From Pseudomonas sp. GR 6-02 (GTDB lineage: Bacteria; Pseudomonadota; Gammaproteobacteria; Pseudomonadales; Pseudomonadaceae), in assembly GCF_001655615.1 (NCBI RefSeq), contig NZ_CP011567.1:5589001-5653000 (forward strand): 64,000 nt of DNA. The letters run 5' to 3'. The notes beneath the pieces are model-generated. The model had not been told where the DNA came from, made no database searches, and saw nothing but the letters and a program-made list of their open reading frames with translations. Every line of letters starts with the position of its first letter. The first letter of the stretch is position 1. The position numbers were made by a program, and so were the translations under genes. Positions 61,698 through 64,000 of the stretch are shown here, piece by piece.

Positions 61698-62027
61698 TTA
61701 CTTCTCAGGCATCGGCATCGGAAACGGCATGACATTACCGACCGCGCCGCGGGCTTCGCTGATTTTCGGCGTGCCAAGGCGTTCGACCTCGTCGATGCGC
61801 ACGATCGAATGCATCGGCACAAAACTGCGCACAACGCCTTCGAACTGAGCCTTGAGCTTTTCTTCGCTCGGATCGACGACCACTTGTGTGCGCTCGCCAA
61901 AGACGAACTCTTCCACTTCCAGAAAGCCCCACAGATCACTTTGATAGATCTGCTTGGCGTACATTTCGAACACCTGGCCCTGATTGAGGAAAATCACCTT
62001 GTAGATTGGAGCTTCACGTTTGGTCAT
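61698..62027 (-). CDS. DUF1820-family protein
   Basis: A 109-residue conserved protein (start MTKREAPIYKVIFLNQGQVFEMYAK, then SFVPMHSIVRIDEVERLGTPKI), which matches DUF1820, found across gammaproteobacteria next to or near miaB. No function is known. The ATG at 62027 follows CCACC, with no strong ribosome site, but matches the family start; an upstream ATG adds six residues. Confidence 0.87.
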   Translation of the reverse strand: MTKREAPIYKVIFLNQGQVFEMYAKQIYQSDLWGFLEVEEFVFGERTQVVVDPSEEKLKAQFEGVVRSFVPMHSIVRIDEVERLGTPKISEARGAVGNVMPFPMPMPEK

Positions 62028-62161
62028 GGTGGGCGGGTAACACATCGGGGATAAAAATGAGGGCGCGAACTATAGCATAGCCACCGGACGCGCAGCGGTA
62101 GGAACCTTGGGACATGTTCCCTATAATGCGCGGTTCTTTGAATCACGTGATGAATCTTTCC

Positions 62162-63490
62162 ATGGCCAAGAAGCTTTACATCGAAACCCACGGTTGCCAG
62201 ATGAACGAGTACGACAGCTCGCGCATGGTCGATCTGTTGGGTGAACATCAGGCCCTGGAAGTCACCGCCCGCGCTGAAGACGCCGACGTGATCCTGCTCA
62301 ATACCTGCTCGATCCGTGAACGCGCCCAGGACCGGGTGTATTCCCAGCTCGGCCGCTGGCGCGAACTGAAACTGGCCAATCCGGAAATGGTCATCGCCGT
62401 CGGCGGTTGCGTGGCCAGCCAGGAAGGCGCGGCCATCCGTGATCGCGCTCCGTATGTCGACGTGGTGTTCGGCCCGCAGACCCTGCACCGTCTGCCGGAA
62501 ATGATCGACGCCGCGCGCGCCACCAAACTGCCGCAAGTCGACGTCTCGTTCCCGGAAATCGAAAAATTCGACCACTTGCCCGAACCGCGCATCGATGGGC
62601 CGAGCGCTTACGTGTCGGTCATGGAAGGCTGCAGCAAGTACTGCACCTTCTGCGTGGTGCCTTATACCCGCGGTGAAGAAGTCAGCCGGCCGTTCGACGA
62701 TGTGATTGCCGAGATCATCCACCTGGCCGAAAACGGCGTGCGCGAAGTGACCCTGCTGGGGCAAAACGTCAACGGCTATCGCGGGACCACTCACGATGGT
62801 CGTCTGGCCGACCTGGCGGAATTGATCCGGGTGGTCGCCGCCGTCGATGGCATCGACCGGATTCGCTACACCACTTCGCACCCGCTGGAGTTCTCCGACA
62901 GCCTGATCCAGGCCCACGCCGACGTGCCGGAACTGGTGAAACACCTGCACTTGCCGGTGCAATCGGGCTCCGACCGAATCCTCGCGGCGATGAAGCGCAA
63001 CCACACCGCGCTGGAGTACAAGTCCAAACTGCGCAAACTGCGGGCCGCCGTGCCGGGGATCTGCATCAGTTCGGACTTTATCGTCGGCTTCCCGGGCGAG
63101 ACCGAAAAAGACTTCGAACAGACCATGAAGCTGATCGAAGACGTCGGTTTCGACTTCTCCTACTCTTTCGTCTACAGCCAGCGCCCGGGCACCCCGGCCG
63201 CCGACCTGGCCGACGAAACGCCGGAAGAACTGAAAAAAGAACGCCTGAATGCCCTGCAACATCGCCTGAACCAGCAAGGGTTCGAGATCAGCCGACAAAT
63301 GGTGGGCTCCATTCAGCGGATTCTGGTTACCGATTATTCGAAAAAAGACCCTGGCGAACTGCAGGGGCGCACCGAGAATAACCGTATCGTCAACTTCCGC
63401 TGCGACAATCCGACCCTGATCGGCCAGTTCGCCGACGTGCACATCGACGCCGCGCAACCGCACTCGCTGCGGGGCTCGTTGATCCAATAA
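62162..63490 (+). CDS. miaB: tRNA-2-methylthio-N6-dimethylallyladenosine synthase MiaB
   Basis: MiaB is a radical-SAM enzyme that methylthiolates i6A37 of tRNA. The 442-residue protein has the UPF0004 domain ([12 protein letters not shown]; cysteines also in LNTCSIRE and VGGCVASQE, three ligands of an auxiliary cluster), the radical-SAM motif CSKYCTFC, and a C-terminal TRAM domain (from about residue 375). The start [12 protein letters not shown] at 62162 is preferred to an ATG 48 nt earlier. phoH follows after a REP. Confidence 0.96.
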   Translation: MAKKLYIETHGCQMNEYDSSRMVDLLGEHQALEVTARAEDADVILLNTCSIRERAQDRVYSQLGRWRELKLANPEMVIAVGGCVASQEGAAIRDRAPYVDVVFGPQTLHRLPEMIDAARATKLPQVDVSFPEIEKFDHLPEPRIDGPSAYVSVMEGCSKYCTFCVVPYTRGEEVSRPFDDVIAEIIHLAENGVREVTLLGQNVNGYRGTTHDGRLADLAELIRVVAAVDGIDRIRYTTSHPLEFSDSLIQAHADVPELVKHLHLPVQSGSDRILAAMKRNHTALEYKSKLRKLRAAVPGICISSDFIVGFPGETEKDFEQTMKLIEDVGFDFSYSFVYSQRPGTPAADLADETPEELKKERLNALQHRLNQQGFEISRQMVGSIQRILVTDYSKKDPGELQGRTENNRIVNFRCDNPTLIGQFADVHIDAAQPHSLRGSLIQ

Positions 63491-63509
63491 CAGCAGGCCA
63501 TAGAGCCTT

Positions 63510-63641
63510 TGTGGCGAGGGAGCTTGCTCCCGCTCGGTTGCGAAGCAGCCGCAAACCAGACACCTCGATCATCCTGAAAGATTGAGGCTGGATGATTTGG
63601 GAGCGCTTCGCACTCCAGCGGGAGCAAGCTCCCTCGCCACA
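63510..63641. repeat. REP doublet between miaB and phoH
   Basis: Two facing REP units of the TGTGGCGAGGGAGC class occupy almost all the gap between miaB and phoH, which are adjacent genes in many pseudomonads. Confidence 0.9.
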
Positions 63642-63737
63642 GTTATCCAGTGAGACTGCTTTAAGAGCTTTCGCACCCAGGCGACTGGCGTTATCCTTTA
63701 TTTCATCAATATTGCCCCAGGGCGGCTAAATACGACC

Positions 63738-64000
63738 TTGAACGCACCCATAGAACCACATCGTTTCATCCTCGAGCCTTTTGAAGCTCGCCGCTTCGCC
63801 AATTTGTGCGGGCAATTCGATGAGCATCTGCGCTTGATCGAACAGCGCCTGACCATCGAGATCCGCAACCGCGGAAACCAGTTCGAACTGATCGGCGAGC
63901 CCAAGCACACCACCTCCGCGGAAAACCTCCTGCGTCGCTTGTACCGGGAAACCAAGGGTACCGAGCTGTCGCCGGACATGGTTCACCTGTTCCTGCAGGA
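63738..64000 (+). CDS. phoH: PhoH-like protein, N-terminal part (cut by window edge)
   Basis: The visible 87 residues, reading MNAPIEPHRFILEPFEARRF from a TTG start, then ANLCGQFDEHLRLIEQRLTI and TELSPDMVHLFLQE, match the N-terminus of the PhoH/YbeZ proteins of pseudomonads. The TTG at 63738 is the best start because no in-frame ATG occurs between the REP and the conserved region. In many bacteria phoH (ybeZ) is followed by ybeY and corC; this lies beyond the window. The Walker motifs also lie outside. Confidence 0.88.
   Translation, partial: MNAPIEPHRFILEPFEARRFANLCGQFDEHLRLIEQRLTIEIRNRGNQFELIGEPKHTTSAENLLRRLYRETKGTELSPDMVHLFLQ

Noticed and set aside
9893..63641. Repeated palindromes as a possible CRISPR array
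   Set aside because: The copies are far apart, inverted in pairs and each is a hairpin; there is no regular spacer array and no cas gene.
1..64000. tRNA, rRNA, insertion sequences or prophage
   Set aside because: No cloverleaf, rRNA segment, transposase, integrase or phage structural gene was recognised in either strand.

Overview
The window is chromosomal DNA of a Pseudomonas, most likely of the P. fluorescens group. This rests on the family-level identity and order of the genes (katB-ankB, mscL, fpr, a PpoR-type LuxR solo, rlmG and cioAB near radA; thiD-thiE-hemL; miaB then phoH), a uniformly GC-rich composition, and many intergenic REP/REPIN palindromes of the type described in P. fluorescens. 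I see no rRNA, tRNA, CRISPR array, insertion sequence or prophage. The left edge cuts radA and the right edge cuts phoH.

Layout. 1-10 kb: DNA repair (radA), peroxide defence (katB-ankB), mechanosensitive channel (mscL), ferredoxin reductase (fpr), a LuxR solo, rlmG, and the cyanide-insensitive oxidase operon cioA-cioB with a small DUF2474 gene too short to stand out and a perfect ANR/FNR-type palindrome upstream. 10-16 kb: an MFS exporter, a DJ-1 family protein without the usual nucleophile cysteine, a small secreted protein, a purine permease overlapping trmA, and a coupled DUF4160-DUF2442 pair.

16-25 kb is a quinate/shikimate catabolism locus: LysR regulator, type II dehydroquinase, a quinate/shikimate dehydrogenase, TetR regulator, the two-domain dehydroshikimate dehydratase QuiC, an MFS uptake protein and a chemoreceptor. 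A near-identical motif sits upstream of both aroQ and quiC, and at aroQ it lies between the -35 and -10, so one repressor (probably the TetR protein) may control both arms. 25-31 kb holds an EamA permease and a second catabolic module of unknown substrate: a TIM-barrel isomerase, a Gfo/Idh/MocA dehydrogenase, an IclR regulator and a divergent FAD dehydrogenase, with matching 15-bp palindromes in front of both arms.

31-64 kb is mostly housekeeping or conserved accessory genes: a YpfJ-type metallopeptidase, HAD phosphatase, tesB, GNAT acetyltransferase beside a deacetylase homologue, RNA helicases rhlE and hrpB, two Lrp-family regulators, nucleases, a cation diffusion facilitator, rluE, amn, an AidB-like acyl-CoA dehydrogenase, an orphan hybrid sensor kinase, thiamine and haem precursor genes, miaB and phoH. 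REP doublets become more frequent toward the right end. The least explained features are the IclR module, the DUF4160-DUF2442 pair, a possible small RNA near 49.9-50.1 kb, and long-spaced inverted repeats between the EamA and Lrp genes near 39.75 kb.
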